Source of the DNA: Ovis canadensis
Lineage: Eukaryota > Chordata > Mammalia > Artiodactyla > Bovidae
Assembly: GCF_042477335.2 (NCBI RefSeq)
Contig: NC_091245.1
Coordinates: 120,252,501 to 120,316,500, forward strand
Length of the DNA: 64,000 bases
Direction of reading: 5' to 3'
Shown here piece by piece: positions 12,829 through 27,972 of this stretch. Position 1 is the stretch's first letter, and every line of letters starts with the position of its first letter. The notes under the pieces were generated by a model, which was not told the origin of the DNA, searched no databases, and saw nothing but the letters and a program-made list of their open reading frames with translations. Position numbers and translations under genes: made by a program.

Positions 12829-14857
12829 TAACTAGACCATTCAGGTATGACCTAAATCAAATCCCGTACGATTATACAGTGGAAGTGAGAAACAGATTTA
12901 AGGGACTATATCTGATAGACAGAGCGCCTGATAAACTACGGACAGAGGTTCATGACATTGTACAGGAGACAGGGATCAAGACCACCTCCAAGAAAAAGAA
13001 ATGCAAAAAAGGCAAAATGGCTGTCTCAGGAGGCCTTACAAATAGCTGTGAAAAGAAGGAAAAGCAAAGGAGAAAAGGAAAGATATACCCATCTGAATGC
13101 AGAGTTCCAAAGAATAGCAAGGAGACATAAGAAAGCCTTCCCCAGTAATCAATGCAAAGAAATAGAGGAAAACAATAGAATGGAAAAGACTAGAGAGTTC
13201 TTCAAGAGAATTAGAGATACCAAGGGAACATTTCATGCAAAAATGGGCTCGATAAAGGACAGAATGGTATGGACCTAACAGAAGCAGAAGATATTAAGAA
13301 GAGGTAGCAAGAATATACAGAAGAACTGTACAAAAAAGATCTTCATGACCCAGATAATCACAATGGTGTGATCACTCACCTAGACCCAGACATCCTGGAA
13401 TTGGAAATCAAGTGGGCCTTAGGAGCATCATTACAAACAAAACTAGTGGAGGTGATGGACTTCCAGTAGAGCTATTTCAAATCCCAAAAGATGATGCTGT
13501 GAGTGCTACACTCAATATGCCAGCAAATTTGGAAAACTCAGCAGTGGCCACAAGACAGGAAAAGGTCAGTTTTCATTCCAATCCCAAAGAAAGGCAATGC
13601 TAAGGAATGCCCATACTACCACACAATTGCACTCCTCTCCCATACTAGTAAAGTAAAGCTCAAAATTCTCCAAGCCAGGCTTCAACAATACATGAATTGC
13701 CAACTTCCAGATGTTCAAGCTGGTTTTAGAAAAGGCAGAGGAACCAAAGATCAAATTGCCAACATCCATTGGCTCATCAAAAAAGCAAGAGAGTTCCAGA
13801 AAAACAACTACTTCTGCTTTATTGACTACACTAAAGCCTTTGACTGTGTGGATCACAACAAACTGCAGAAAATTCTTAAAGAGATGGGAATACCAGACCA
13901 CCTTACCTGACTCCTGAGAAATCTGTATGCAGGTCAAAAAAGCAACAGTTAGAACTGGACATGGAACAACAGACCAGCTCCAAATCAGGAAAGGAGTATA
14001 TCAAGGCTGTATATTGTCACCCTGCTTATTTAACTTCTATGCAGAGTACATCATGAGAAACACTGGGCTGGAAGAAGCACAAGCTGGAATCAAGATTGCC
14101 AGGGAAAATATCAATAACCTCAATATGCAGATGACACCACCATTATGGCAGAAAGTGAAGAAGAACTAAAGAGCCTCTTGATGAAAGTGAAAGAGGAGAG
14201 TGAAAAAATTGGCTTAAAACTCAACATTCAGAAAACGAAGATCATGGCATCTGGTCCCATCAGTTCATGGCAAATAGATGTGGAAACAGTGACAGATTTT
14301 ATATTTTTGAGCTCCAAAATCACTGCAGATGGTGACTGCAGCTGTGAAATTAAGACACTTACTCCTTGGGAGAAGTTATGATCAACCTCAACAGCATATT
14401 AAAAATCAGAGACATTACTTTGCCAACAAAGTTCTGTCTAGTCAAAGCTATGATTTTTCAATAGTCATGTATGGATGTGAGAGTTGGACTATAAAGAAAG
14501 CTGAGTGCTAAAGAAATTGATGCTTTTGAACTGTGGTGTTGGAGAAGACTCTCGAGAGTCCTTAGGGCTACAAGGAGATCCAACCAGTCCATCCTAAAGG
14601 AAATCAGTCCTGAATATTCATTAGAAGGACTGACGCTGAAGCTGAAACGCCAATACTTTGATGAACTGCTGCAAAGAGCTGACTCATTGGAAAAGACCCT
14701 GATGCTGGGAAAGATTGAAGACAGGAGAAGGGGCTGACAGAGAATGAGATGATTGGATGGCATCACTAACTCAATGGACATGAGGAGGCTTGGGTGCTGC
14801 AGTCCATGGTGTCACAGAGTCAGACATGACTGAGTGACTGAACAGAACTGATACATT
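12829..14857 (+). mobile_element. BovB LINE, 5'-truncated
   Basis: It begins at the linker region after the endonuclease (peptide PFRYDLNQIPYDYTVEVRNR at 12838) and runs through RT to a degenerate 3' terminus near 14857. Peptides include AGFRKGRGTKDQIANIHWL (13722 on) and YTKAFDCVDHNK. The YADD region is destroyed by a frameshift near 14130, and there is an in-frame stop at 13907. The 3' end faces the 3' end of the next BovB only ~240 bp away, forming an inverted repeat. Confidence 0.93.
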
Positions 14858-15100
14858 CTTAGAGAAATGAAAGATCTTATTTTCCTCTATATTTGATAAT
14901 TTGGAAGAAAATACATTGGAAGGAGAAGATAAAGTTTCACTCAAGAGGGAATTCATTTGAAATTTGAGCTTTTCTGGGCTGTTGTCAAAAAGATCCTGCA
15001 TGCTATCTTGTGACTGGCATCAAGGCTCATTGCAAAGTTTTCCCACCTGTCATAGAGCTGGGAGGTTGAGGATCACAGGTGCCTATGCTCTAGAGAGGCA

Positions 15101-17690
15101 GTCAGTTCAGTTCAGTTGCTCAGTCATGTCTGACTCTGCAACCCCATGGACTGCAGCATGCCAGGCTTCCCTGTCCATCACCAACACCCAGAGCTTGCTC
15201 AAACTCATGTCCATTGAGCTGGTGATGCCATCCAACCATCTCATCCTCTGTCAGTCCCTTCTCCTCCTGTCTTCAATCTTTCCCAATATCAGGGTCTTTT
15301 CCAATGGGTCAGTACTTTGCATCAGATGGCCAAAGTACTGGAGTTTCAGCTTCAGCATCAGTCCTTCCAATGAACACCCAGGACTGGTCTCCTTTAGGAT
15401 GGACTGGTTGGATCTCCTTGCAGTCCAAGGGACTCTCAAAGAGTCTTCTCCAACACCACAGTTCAGAAGCATCGATTCCTCCATGATCAGCCTTCTTTAT
15501 AGTCCAACTCTCACATCCATACATAACTACTGGAAAGACCATAACTCTGACTATATGCACTTTGTGGGCAAAGTAATGGCTCTGCTTTTTAATATGCTAT
15601 CTAGGTTGGTCATAGCTTTTCTTCCAAGGAGCAAGCATCTTTTAATTTCATGGCTGCAGACACCATCTGCAGTGATTTTGGAGCCCCAAAATAAAGTCTC
15701 TCATGTTTCCACTGTTTCCCCATCTATTTCCCATGAAGTGATGGGACCAGATGCCATGATTTTAGTTTTCTGAATGTTGAGTTTTAAGCCAACTTTTTCA
15801 CTCTCCTCTTTCACTTTCATCAAGAGGCTTTTTAGTTCCTCTTCACTTTCTGCCTTTAGGGTGGTATCATCTGTGTATCTGAGATTTTTTATATTTCTCC
15901 CAGCAATGTTGATTCCAACTTGTGCTTCATCCAATCCAGCATTTTGCATGATATACTCTGCATATAAGTTAAATAAGCAGGGTGACAATATACAGTCTTG
16001 ATATACTCCTTTCCCAATTTGGAACCAGTCTGTTGTTCCATGTCCAGTTCTAACTGTTGCTTCTTGACCTGCATACAGATTTCTCAGGAGTCAGGTAAGG
16101 TGGTCTGGTATTCCCATCTCTTTAAGAATTTTCCGCAGTTTGTTGTGATCCACACAGTCAAAGGCTTTAGTGTAGTCAATAAAACAGAAGTAGTTGTTTT
16201 TCTGGAACTCTCTTGCTTTTTTGATGAGCCAATGGATGTTGGCAATTTGATCTTTGGTTCCTCTGCCTTTTCTAAAACCAGCTTGAACATCTGGAAATTC
16301 ATAGTTCATGTACTGCTGGAGCCTGGCTTGGAGAATTTTGAGCTTTACTTTACTAGTATGGGAGAGGAGTGCAATTGTGTGGTAGTATGGGCATTCCTTA
16401 GCATTGCCTTTCTTTGGGACTGGAATGAAAACGGATCTTTTCCAGTCTTGTGGCCACTGCTGAGTTTTCCATTTTGCTGGCATATTGAGTACAGCACTTT
16501 CACAGCATCATCTTTTAGGATTTGAAATAGCTCTACTGGAAGTCCATCACCTCCACTAGCTTTGTTCATAGTGATGCTTTCTAATGCCCACTTGACTTCC
16601 AATTCCAAGATGTCTGGCTCTAGGTGAGTGATCACACCATCATGGTTATCTGGGTCATGAAGATCTTTTTTGTACAATTCTTCTGTATATTCTTGCCACC
16701 TCTTCTTAATATCTTCTGTTTCTGTTAGGTCCATACCATTTCTGTCTTTTATCGAGCCCATCTTTGCACGAGATGTTCCCTTGGTAGCTCTAATTTTCTT
16801 GAAGAGATCTCTAGTCTTTCCCATTCTATTGTTTTCCTCTATTTCTGTGCACTGATCACTGAGGAAGGCTTTCTTATCTCTCCTTGCTATTCTTTGGAAC
16901 TCTGCATTCAGATGGGTATATCTTTCCTTTTCTCCTTTGCTTTTGGCTTCTCTTCTTTCACAGCTATTTGTGAAAAGAAATAGCTCCCTAGACAAGCATT
17001 TTGCCTTTTTTGTATTTCTTTTTCCTGGGGATGTACAGTGTCACAAACCTCCATCCATAGTTCTTCAGGCACTCTATCAGATTGAATCCCTTGAGTCTAT
17101 TTGTCACTTCCACTGTAAGGGATTTGATTTAGGTCATACCTGAATGACCTAGTGGTTTTCCCTACTTTCTTCAATTTGAATCTGAATTTGGCAATAAGCA
17201 GTTCATGAATTTCATGATCTGAGCCACAGTCAGCTCCCAGTCTTTTTTTGGCTGACTGTATAGAGCTTTTCCATCTTCGGCTGCAAAGAACATAATCAAT
17301 CTGATTTTGGTATTGACCATCTGGTAATGTCCATATGTAGAATCTTCTCTTGTGTTGTTGGAAGAGAGTGTTGCTATGACCAGTGTAGTCTCTTGGCAAA
17401 ACTCTGTTAGCCTTTGCCCTGCTTCATTTTGTACTCCAAGGTGAAATTTGCCTGTTACTCCAGGTATCTCTTGACTTCCTACGTTTACATTTCAGTCCCA
17501 TATGATGACATAATTTTGGGGTGTTAGTTCTAGAAGGTCTTGTAGCTCTTCATAGAACCATTCAACTTCAGCTTCTTCAGCATTACTGGTTGGGGCATAG
17601 ACTTGGATTACTGTGATATTGAATGGTTTGCCTTGGAAATGAACAGAGGTCATTCTGTCATTTTTGAGATTGTGCCCAAGTAATGCATTC
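15101..17690 (-). mobile_element. BovB LINE, endonuclease C-terminus through 3' end
   Basis: The 3' end at 15101 starts with CAGTTCAGTTCAGTT, the reverse of the BovB pentameric tail. The element extends to endonuclease sequence containing TVIQVYAPTSNAEEAEV (17614-17564). The catalytic loop reads NLRYTDDTTLK, so YADD has become YTDD. There are many frameshifts (fragments 15988-15701, 16483-16091, 16995-16345, 17399-17097, 17743-17492). The first ~2 kb pairs with the + strand BovB at 12829-14857. Confidence 0.93.
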
Positions 17691-18409
<719 letters not shown>

Positions 18410-18902
18410 TGAGTCTGATGGCTGGATGGTCATGAGCCTTTGTCCTACGCCTCTGGGTAGTGCCCAACAGAGATGAAACTCCCCCAACTTGGACCAATGG
18501 CCCCAATAGCTCCATCCAGCAAATGGATGCTGCCTGAGCATTTTTCCAGCCCCCACCTTAGAGAAAGACCCAGCCCACCCACCTGCACACAGGGATTCCC
18601 AGGCAAAAAAGCTGGTATGGTTGTTTATCCTCCAACCTCCTGACAGGGCTCTCATTCACAGCCTTCCCCGCTACCCCAGGTCCCCCATCTGGGCCTCCCT
18701 TCCTGCCCAGAGCCTTGCCAATAGCATACACCTCACTATTACCATCATTCCATGACATCCGTTACAACCACATAATGGGGCACTTGGAGCCACTGACAAT
18801 ATTGATTTTATGTGTATTTACTAACTTATGAAAATATCCACAATATATTAAGAGGATAGATAGGTTACAAAACCTGTATATTCGATATGATACTAATTGA
18901 TA

Positions 18903-18904
<2 letters not shown>

Positions 18905-18935
<31 letters not shown>
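18905..18935. repeat. (GT)n microsatellite
   Basis: About 15 uninterrupted GT dinucleotides, followed by GCACATGTGC. It lies in the intron between the exons at 18177 and 22151. Likely length-polymorphic. Confidence 0.95.
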
Positions 18936-18936
<1 letters not shown>

Positions 18937-19099
18937 ACATGTGCTTTTGCATAGACAACTAATTAGAAACAAATGTGGTAAAAATTTCACAATACTTCTT
19001 GCTGGGAGGTGGTTCTATAAGTGATTTTCATTTTCTTCTTTAGATGTCTTTTGAATTGTATAGATATCCTACAGTAAACATTTGTTTTTATAATCAGAA

Positions 19100-20920
19100 A
19101 ACAAAATGTTGTTTTTCAAAAGTTTATCAGTGGTATCCAGAACAAAACCCCAAACAACTCACTCACATCTTATTCCTTCATCATGGTCTTGCCAGTACAT
19201 AACTGGTAACAAAAGGCCGATTTGTGAAACCATTTTTGCTGATCTACTGGCTTCTTAATGAGATCTTTTCCTAATATAAGAGAGGGAACTTGGGGCTCTG
19301 AAAGCAGGCAATAGGGAAAATAGCTTTGGACACTGGGTCTTATCCTCCAGCATGGTATAATATGTTGCCCAGAACCCGATTCCCAGAGTTGGGCACCAAG
19401 TCCCAAGTGGTCCCTAATTAGCTCCACAGACCCAGAAACATTGACACAGTGATGGACAGAGACTCTGGGCATCTTGAGAAACCCCCAGCTGAGGCCTCTG
19501 CTTCTTCTCGGGTGACCCTGTGTGCAGAAGTGCTTCAAACTAAGCGCCGCCTATTCCACTGCAGTAAAGAGAACTCTGAACCAGGGATCCCAAACTCGAG
19601 TTCTTTTGCTGTTTGTTTGTTTCATGTATTACTCCTTTAATGTACAAACATAAAAAATGATAAACCAGAAAGCAGTTTTACATTGCACTAGTCTATGGGG
19701 TCACACAGAGTCGGACACGACTGAAGCGACTTAGCAGCAGCAGCAGCAGCAGAGGTGACTACACACAGTTCTTTTTGCAAACCCCAGACCAGATATTAAG
19801 TCAAGACAGCTGTTGCAAGATCCTAACCTTTGGGGCTGAACTGTCTACCCCATTCGCAGCAGCTCTAGAGCATCTAGTAGCGCCAGAGCATCAAGCCAGG
19901 CCAGCCTTCTCAGGCCTTCACATCTAAGTCTTCCTACTAGAGCAGAATGGGGAGGACTGTGCCATTACCCAGAAGATAAGGACAGCACTGGCAACTCTGT
20001 CTACTCCTCGGGACTCCAGGCCCCCAGAGTGATTTTAAGAGATCCCCATGTACATATGAGATTGGGCCCAAGTATTGATATTTTGGTCTGAACTATGAGA
20101 TTTATGGCAAATGCAGGATGGTTTGAATGGTTCCAGGCCAGAGAGCAAGTGTCACAAATGCTACATCGCCAGTGAAATAAGGCATACACTGCTGCCCCTA
20201 CGCACCAGGAGACAAGGAGTCTAGTCCAGTCTAGTCCATCCACATGTGAGACTCAAACATGGGACTTTACAAAAACAAAATCTGGATGCTAAGGGCCCCC
20301 TTTTTAATGAAAGCCAAGGCTCTAGAATAGAAGGCTAGAAAGTCTTTCATTATTCACCCCTAATTAAGATGATCAGGTCATTTTGGAAAGAAGAGAAATA
20401 CTAACCACCCTCCCTGCAAGTTTTAGTAGCCAAGAGGAACCTGTGCGCTGAAAAGTGGCAAACACTTTTCTTTTTTGCAAATGACAAGCAGCTGTGGCAA
20501 CTGGCCAATTGCACAAGCAGCAGGGAAGCCAACAGTGACCCCTGTGAGTGGTGCTCACTGTGGCAGCTCATGTCCACAGGCTGCACACAACCTCCCCGCT
20601 GGGACAGAGAGCCCTGCTCCACCAGCTGCCTGCAGGCCAAAGCGTAGGAGTGCTGGAAACAGATGAGTCTATGCTCCCCACATCATGGTACAGAGTGACA
20701 GTGAATAGATACGGTTTAAGCACAGCATTTGGAGACAACCCTCCAGTCGTTCTCTTATTAAAGTCTTAAGACCTTAGAGCCTGGGAGGACTGAGAAATTC
20801 TAAAGAATGAAACAAACAAGCAAAAAAAGAGTGTGGGAGGTGTCAAAGACACAAGAGCTCCTTGTAGATGCTGTCTGATTCACTTTGTCCCCAAGTTCAT
20901 CTTAGAGTTCAATCGAATTC
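19100..20920 (-). pseudogene. Possible 3' UTR of the DCTN5 retrocopy (extent uncertain)
   Basis: This stretch directly continues the DCTN5 pseudogene in the 3' direction. It has no other identity, is interrupted by a BOV-A2 tail at 19692-19752, and carries ATTAAA-like hexamers on the - strand. DCTN5 mRNAs have a long 3' UTR, so a retrocopy could include it, but I see no clear oligo(T) on the + strand marking a poly(A) tail. Treat the extent as inference. Confidence 0.35.
19692..19752 (+). mobile_element. BOV-A2 SINE 3' terminus with (CAG)n tail
   Basis: TATGGGGTCACACAGAGTCG, then CGACTGAAGCGACTTAGC, then about six CAG triplets. Only the last ~60 bp of the SINE is present. Confidence 0.88.
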
Positions 20921-20924
20921 AAGA

Positions 20925-21600
20925 CACAAAGCAGAGACATGGGCAAAAACTGTTGGTAGTCGCTCTTGGTGATGCCAGTCATCAGCTCCTGGGTACATTC
21001 TGGAAGCTCCCCGAGAAGAGTCCCGGGCAGCCCGAGAAGACGGTAAATGGTGGGACCACAGTTTCTGAGGGTAATACTGTGTTGTCAAGAATTTTTCAAG
21101 AGCCTTTCAATACACACCAGCACCCAGCCACACAATTCCTGCCAATGTGAACATAAGAGCCAATATGAGCTGCGCTGACCACACAGTCTTCCTCAGTAAA
21201 GGTGTGGTCTCCAATACGTAAAGGAAGAAATGCAACCTTTGCTGAATTTCTTAAATGGTAGCCTTAGGACACCCCAACTTTTCACACCACAATGACGTCC
21301 AACTCTTCCATTCGTCAGATCCCCTCGGATAACACAGTCATTCATCACAGTGGTCTTGCCATTGAGAACAATGTTCTGACTGCCACGCGGTACAGACTGG
21401 CGGTTAACTTTGTTCTCAGATGCCATCTCGACATACTCAGACTTGTAGAGCAGCTCGCCCCGCTCCCTGGCCACCAACTCCTCACAGCTGTGGCTCCTGT
21501 CAAAGTCTGTCCGCCAGTCTTTCTGATTGGAACTCCGACAACTTCTGGCTGCTCCACCGCTTCTGCTCTGGGTGGTCAGTGGTCCTGACCTCCAGTTCTT
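20925..21600 (-). pseudogene. DCTN5: Processed pseudogene of DCTN5 (dynactin p25)
   Basis: The - strand translates to an intron-less DCTN5-like protein: [20 protein letters not shown], then [20 protein letters not shown], then the FKKFSKG region and, after a frame change, [21 protein letters not shown] and [15 protein letters not shown]. In the parent protein this is a left-handed beta-helix subunit of the dynactin pointed-end complex. Damage: the initiator position is AGG (21468-21466), one codon of the start region is missing (LLYK against LLYNK), a 1-base deletion lies near 21237, an in-frame stop at 21097-21095 and another 1-base deletion near 21010. Sequence above 21468 resembles 5' UTR. 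No introns are present, as expected for an L1-made retrocopy. It lies antisense inside a STYXL2 intron. Confidence 0.88.
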
Positions 21601-21639
21601 GTTCAGAGTCTTTTCTTAGGAACAAGTCCTAAAACACGG

Positions 21640-23502
<1,863 letters not shown>

Positions 23503-23670
23503 GTGTATAATGCAAGAGGCACAGGTTTGATCCCTGAGTCAGGAATATCCCCTAGAGTAGGAAACGGCAACTTGTTCCAGTATTCTTGCCTTGAAAATTC
23601 CATGGACAGAGCAGCCTGGAGGGCTATAGTCCATGGGGTGGCAAAGAGCTGGACGTGACTGAGCACACAC
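23503..23670 (+). mobile_element. Bov-tA SINE, degenerate
   Basis: Partial tRNA head (AGGTTTGATCCCTGAGTCAG) and body (CAGTATTCTTGCCTTGAAAA, CATGGGGTGGCAAAGAGCTG). It lies just upstream of the 5' part of a + strand BovB. Confidence 0.82.
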
Positions 23671-23717
23671 ATATCCCCACTTCATGGGTCACAGTATTGT
23701 CATACTGAAGGGGCTTG

Positions 23718-25229
23718 CATAACTCAATGGAGCCATGCCATGTGGGGCCGCCCAAGGCTGATGAGTCACAGTGAAGAATTCTGACAAAACATGGTCCACT
23801 AGAGGAAGGAATCACTCCAGTATTCCTGCCACGAGAACCCTATGAACTGTATAAAAAGGCAAAAAGGTATGACACCAGGATATGAGCCCCATAGGTCAGA
23901 AGGTGTCCAACATGCTACTGAAGAAGACCAGAGGGCAATTACTAATAACTCCAGAAAGACTGAAGCAGCTGAGTCAAAGTGGAAGTGATGCTCAGTTGTG
24001 GATGTGTCTAGTGGTGAAAGTAAAGTCCGATGCTGTAAAGAACAATATTGCACAGGAACCTGGAATGTTGGGTCCATGAATCAAGGTAAATTGGATGTGG
24101 TCAAGCAGGAGAGGGCAAGAGTGAACATCAATATCTTAAGAATCAGTGAATTAAAATTGATTAGAACGGGTGAGTTTAATTCAGATGACCATTATATCTA
24201 CTACTGTGGCAATAAATCCCTTAGAAGAAATGGAGTAGCGCTCATAGTCAACAGAAGAATCTGAAATGCCTTACTTGGGTGCAATCTCAGATATCCAAAA
24301 AATGACAAAATATGTAAAAACCTCAGATATGCAAAAACGACAGAATGATCTTGCTTTGTTTCCAAGGTAAACCATTCAACATCATAGTAATCCAAGTCTA
24401 TGCCCCAACCACTAGTGCTGAAGAAGCTGAAGTTGACTAGTTCTATTGAAACCCACAAGACCTTCTAGAACACCAAAGCTCCTTTTCATCACAGGGGACT
24501 GGAATGCAAAAGTAGGAAGTCAAGAGATACCTGGAACAACAGGCAATTGGAATACAAATTGAAGCAGGGCAAAGGCCAACAGAGTTTTGTTAAGCAAATA
24601 TCCTTTTTCAACAACACAAGAGACAACTATACAAGTGGACATCACCCTATAGCCAATTCTGAAATCAGATTGATTATGTTCTTTCCAGCCAAAGATGAAG
24701 AAACTCTAACAACCAGCGAAAACAAGACCTGGGGCTGACTGTGAGCACCTTATTGCAAAAATCAAGCTTAAGTTGAAGAAAGTAGGGAAAATCATTAGGC
24801 TATTCAGGTATGACCTAAATAAAATCCCTTATGATTATACGGTGGAGGTGATGGATAAACTTAAGGAATTGGATCTGGTAGACAGAGTGCCTGAAGAGGT
24901 ATGCATGAAGGTTTGTAACTTCGTATAGGAGGCAGTGACCAAAATCATCACCAAGAAAAAGAAATGCAAGAAAGCAAAGCAGTTTTCTGAGGAGGTTTAC
25001 AAATAGCTGAGGGAAGAAGAGAAGCAAAAAGGCAAGAGGGAAAAGGAAAGATATACCCAATTAGTCACAGTTCCAGAGACCAACAGGGAGAGCTCAGAAA
25101 GCCTTCGCAATGAACTATGCAAAGAAATAAAGGAAAACGATAGAATGGGAAAGGCTAGAGATCTCTTCAAGAAAAATAAAGCCATCAGGGAACATTTCAT
25201 GCAAGGATGGGCACAATAAAGGACAGAAA
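23718..25229 (+). mobile_element. BovB LINE, 5' UTR and endonuclease half (split by L1)
   Basis: BovB 5' region (GCCATGTGGGGCCGCCCAAG), then endonuclease-domain peptides TWNVGSMNQGKLDVVKQER (24058 on) and EFNSDDHYIYYCGN (24172 on), then the linker. It stops at 25229 inside the motif AAAGGACAGAAA. The element resumes at 36971 after an L1 insertion. Many stops; inactive. It is the oldest layer of the nest. Confidence 0.92.
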
Positions 25230-26362
25230 AAGAGGACTGAAGATAGCAGAGAATGTGGAGTACATCTCTCTCCATGGATACACCAGGAATACACCTTAGC
25301 ATACAGAAATGCATGCAGAACACCAGCTGAGAGTGGGCAGGAGTACCTGACCTGAGGAAAAGAATATATAGAACCACACAAAACTTGGTCGGATGAAGGA
25401 ACTAAGGGGGAAAACAGGAGTGTTAGTAGAACTGGACCTGCCCTCGGTGGGTGGGGGAACTGAAGCAGGGGTCCGATCCCCACATCAGGTAGTTGCCTGA
25501 GTTAGAGGAGAAACATTTAAGGCTGAGAGTGAAACGGCTGATCTGCAGCAGCCTAAGTGGAATGAGATCAGACAGTCCTTGCTGCAGCCATACACACCCT
25601 GGACAGGGATGAGGGTCCCCTGGAAGGTGCAGCGCGGCTGGGAGCTGGAGTCTGGGGAGTGTGGAGTGAGCCCAGTGCGAGGGCTGCTGTTGACTGCAGA
25701 GAGACAGATCAAGGGGAGGCGAGGGAGGAGATTGTGATGAGAAATGCCTGTGGAGGAAAGCCAGGTGGCCATGGAAGCAAGGCGATACTGCTGAGTCACG
25801 CATAGGGGATGGAGCCATCACCATAGCCTCTCTCCCCACATGTCAGCATTGGCAGCAGCTGAAGAACAGAGAGGCTGGCCCATCGAACGTCTGACTCACT
25901 GAACTACAGAGTAGGGCCTCACCCAGGTTGCTCCTTTAAGTGACTGATGTGCAAAACAAGAGTAGGATGCCCAGCCAGGGGGTCCCTCTGAGTGCCTAAA
26001 TGGGCGGAGCTAGAGAGAAAGACTGGCCAAAGAGGCCTTCTGATTGCCAGCTACACAGGCTCAAAAAAAGACTCTTTAGAGTCATAACTCCTGTGGCAGA
26101 GGCAGTCCGTGTCCCTGCACACTTCACGCCGCCAGGGTCCGCACAGGCCAAGCAGCTGGGCCACCTTCACACTCAACTCTCATTGGGGCAGAGCTGCCAC
26201 AGGCAAAACAGTCTTGCATCTATGCGTGCAGGGTCACTTCAGTAGTGTCCAGCTCTTTGCGACCCTGTGAACTGTGGTCACCCAGTCTTCTCTGTCAGGG
26301 AAGGGGTTCTCCAGGCAAGAATACTGGAGCGTACTGGCCAGTACTGGTAGCCATGCCCTCCT

Positions 26363-26498
26363 GCTACTGCTGCTAAGTCGCTTCAGTCGTGTCCAACTCT
26401 GTGCAACCCCATAGATGGCAGCCCACCAGGCTCCCCCATTCCTGGGATTCTTCAGGCAAGAACGCTGGAGTGGGCTGCCATTTCCTTCTCCATGGAGC
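26363..26498 (-). mobile_element. BOV-A2 SINE monomer in the L1 5' UTR, 13-bp TSD
   Basis: The reverse of the SINE tail (GCTACTGCTGCTAAGTCGCT) and body are flanked by exact GCCATGCCCTCCT copies at 26350-26362 and 26499-26511. Truncated to about one monomer. Confidence 0.92.
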
Positions 26499-27972
26499 GC
26501 CATGCCCTCCTAGACCACTACAGTTCCTGATGCCCTTAGCCACCAACTCCCCTGAGGACCTGGTGCTGCCAGAACCCCTGCGACCCAAGCAGCTGCACCT
26601 CCTCCACACCTGGCCCTCACTGGAGCAGACCCAAGTCCTCCAGGGAAGCCGCAGGAGCAAAGCCCAGTGGATGACCCACATGCAGAGATGGAAATAAAAC
26701 CAGAATTGAAACCCACAGGCAGTGTGGCTAAGGAAGAAGACCCAAAGCCTTCCCACCAGTTGAACTAGCTGCAGATTAAATCCACATGATCAACTAGGCA
26801 GACTCTGTGTCTATGGAATATATAAATGGTCATTGAGAGCTCCTACAAAAGAAAATTCAGTAGTTCTGATAACTGCGGATATTGGAGGCAAGAACATACA
26901 GGAGGAGGACCAGATTAGAATCTGAGCTTCCCTCACAGCAGGTCCAGAGATCAGCACAGTGTTGGAGGGCATCCTAGAGAGGTGAGGTGGACTGTCACTC
27001 CCAGTAAGGGAAAGGACTCTGACAGCAATGACTCAAGAAAAACATTTATTATTTTTATGTTTTGTCTTACTCTGTAGATCCCTTTGGATTTCTTTCCCCT
27101 TTCCACTCCTCTCTGTTGTAGTTGTTGATTTTATTGGCACTATGAAATCTAATTAAGCTTTTGAGCTTTTTTTTTAATCAGTCACTTTTTTTTTAAATTG
27201 CTATTATAAATCTTTGCCTCTACATTGGGCTTTTGCAGTTCTGTGGAGTTTTCCTTTTTTTTTTTTTCCTTCTTCTGTTTTTTTCTTTCTTTTCTCTTCT
27301 TTATAATTTTAATTTTTTAAACCTATTATATTTTTTCTACATTTATTCCTTTGTTTGTCTTTCCTACTGTTCTTTTCCCCTTGCAGTTAATCTTTAATGT
27401 ATATAAATCTTCTTAATCTACCTCTATTTAACTTTGCATAGCTATTCTTTCTTTCTTTCCTCTCCTCTCAACATTTTGGTAGTGTAATTTTCATTGCTTT
27501 ATTCCCCAATTGGCACCTTGCTTTAATTTTGTTTTCCAGTTCATGCTTTAGTTAGTTTTGTTCTTAACTGGTAAATATAATTTTTTATTTCCTTTGTTTG
27601 TTGGGTCAATCTACTGAACTTTACTTTTGTTGGTGGGCTGTTTTCACTTTGCTCATGGGTCTATACGTATATCTGTATATTCTATTATTTTAATTATTTT
27701 CTTGATTTTGTAATTGCCATTTGTCTGGGGTTCATCTTTGGTTTCTCAATTTTGGATATTTGTTTTAATCTCACTTAATCCCATAACAAACCACTTGTGG
27801 AATCTTTGTTCCTGACCAGAAATCAAGCCCAGGGCTTTTGCAGTGGGAGCACTGACTCCAAGACTCCAGACAACCAGAGAACTAATCTTAGGGAGTATCA
27901 AATAGTGAGAACTCACACAAAGAAAACCACTTGAATACAAGACCCAGCATCACCATCCACTAGTAGCACCCT

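Noticed and set aside
19170..19538. 122-codon - strand frame, considered as an independent gene
   Set aside because: No recognisable protein or splice sites; it may be part of the DCTN5 retrocopy 3' UTR.
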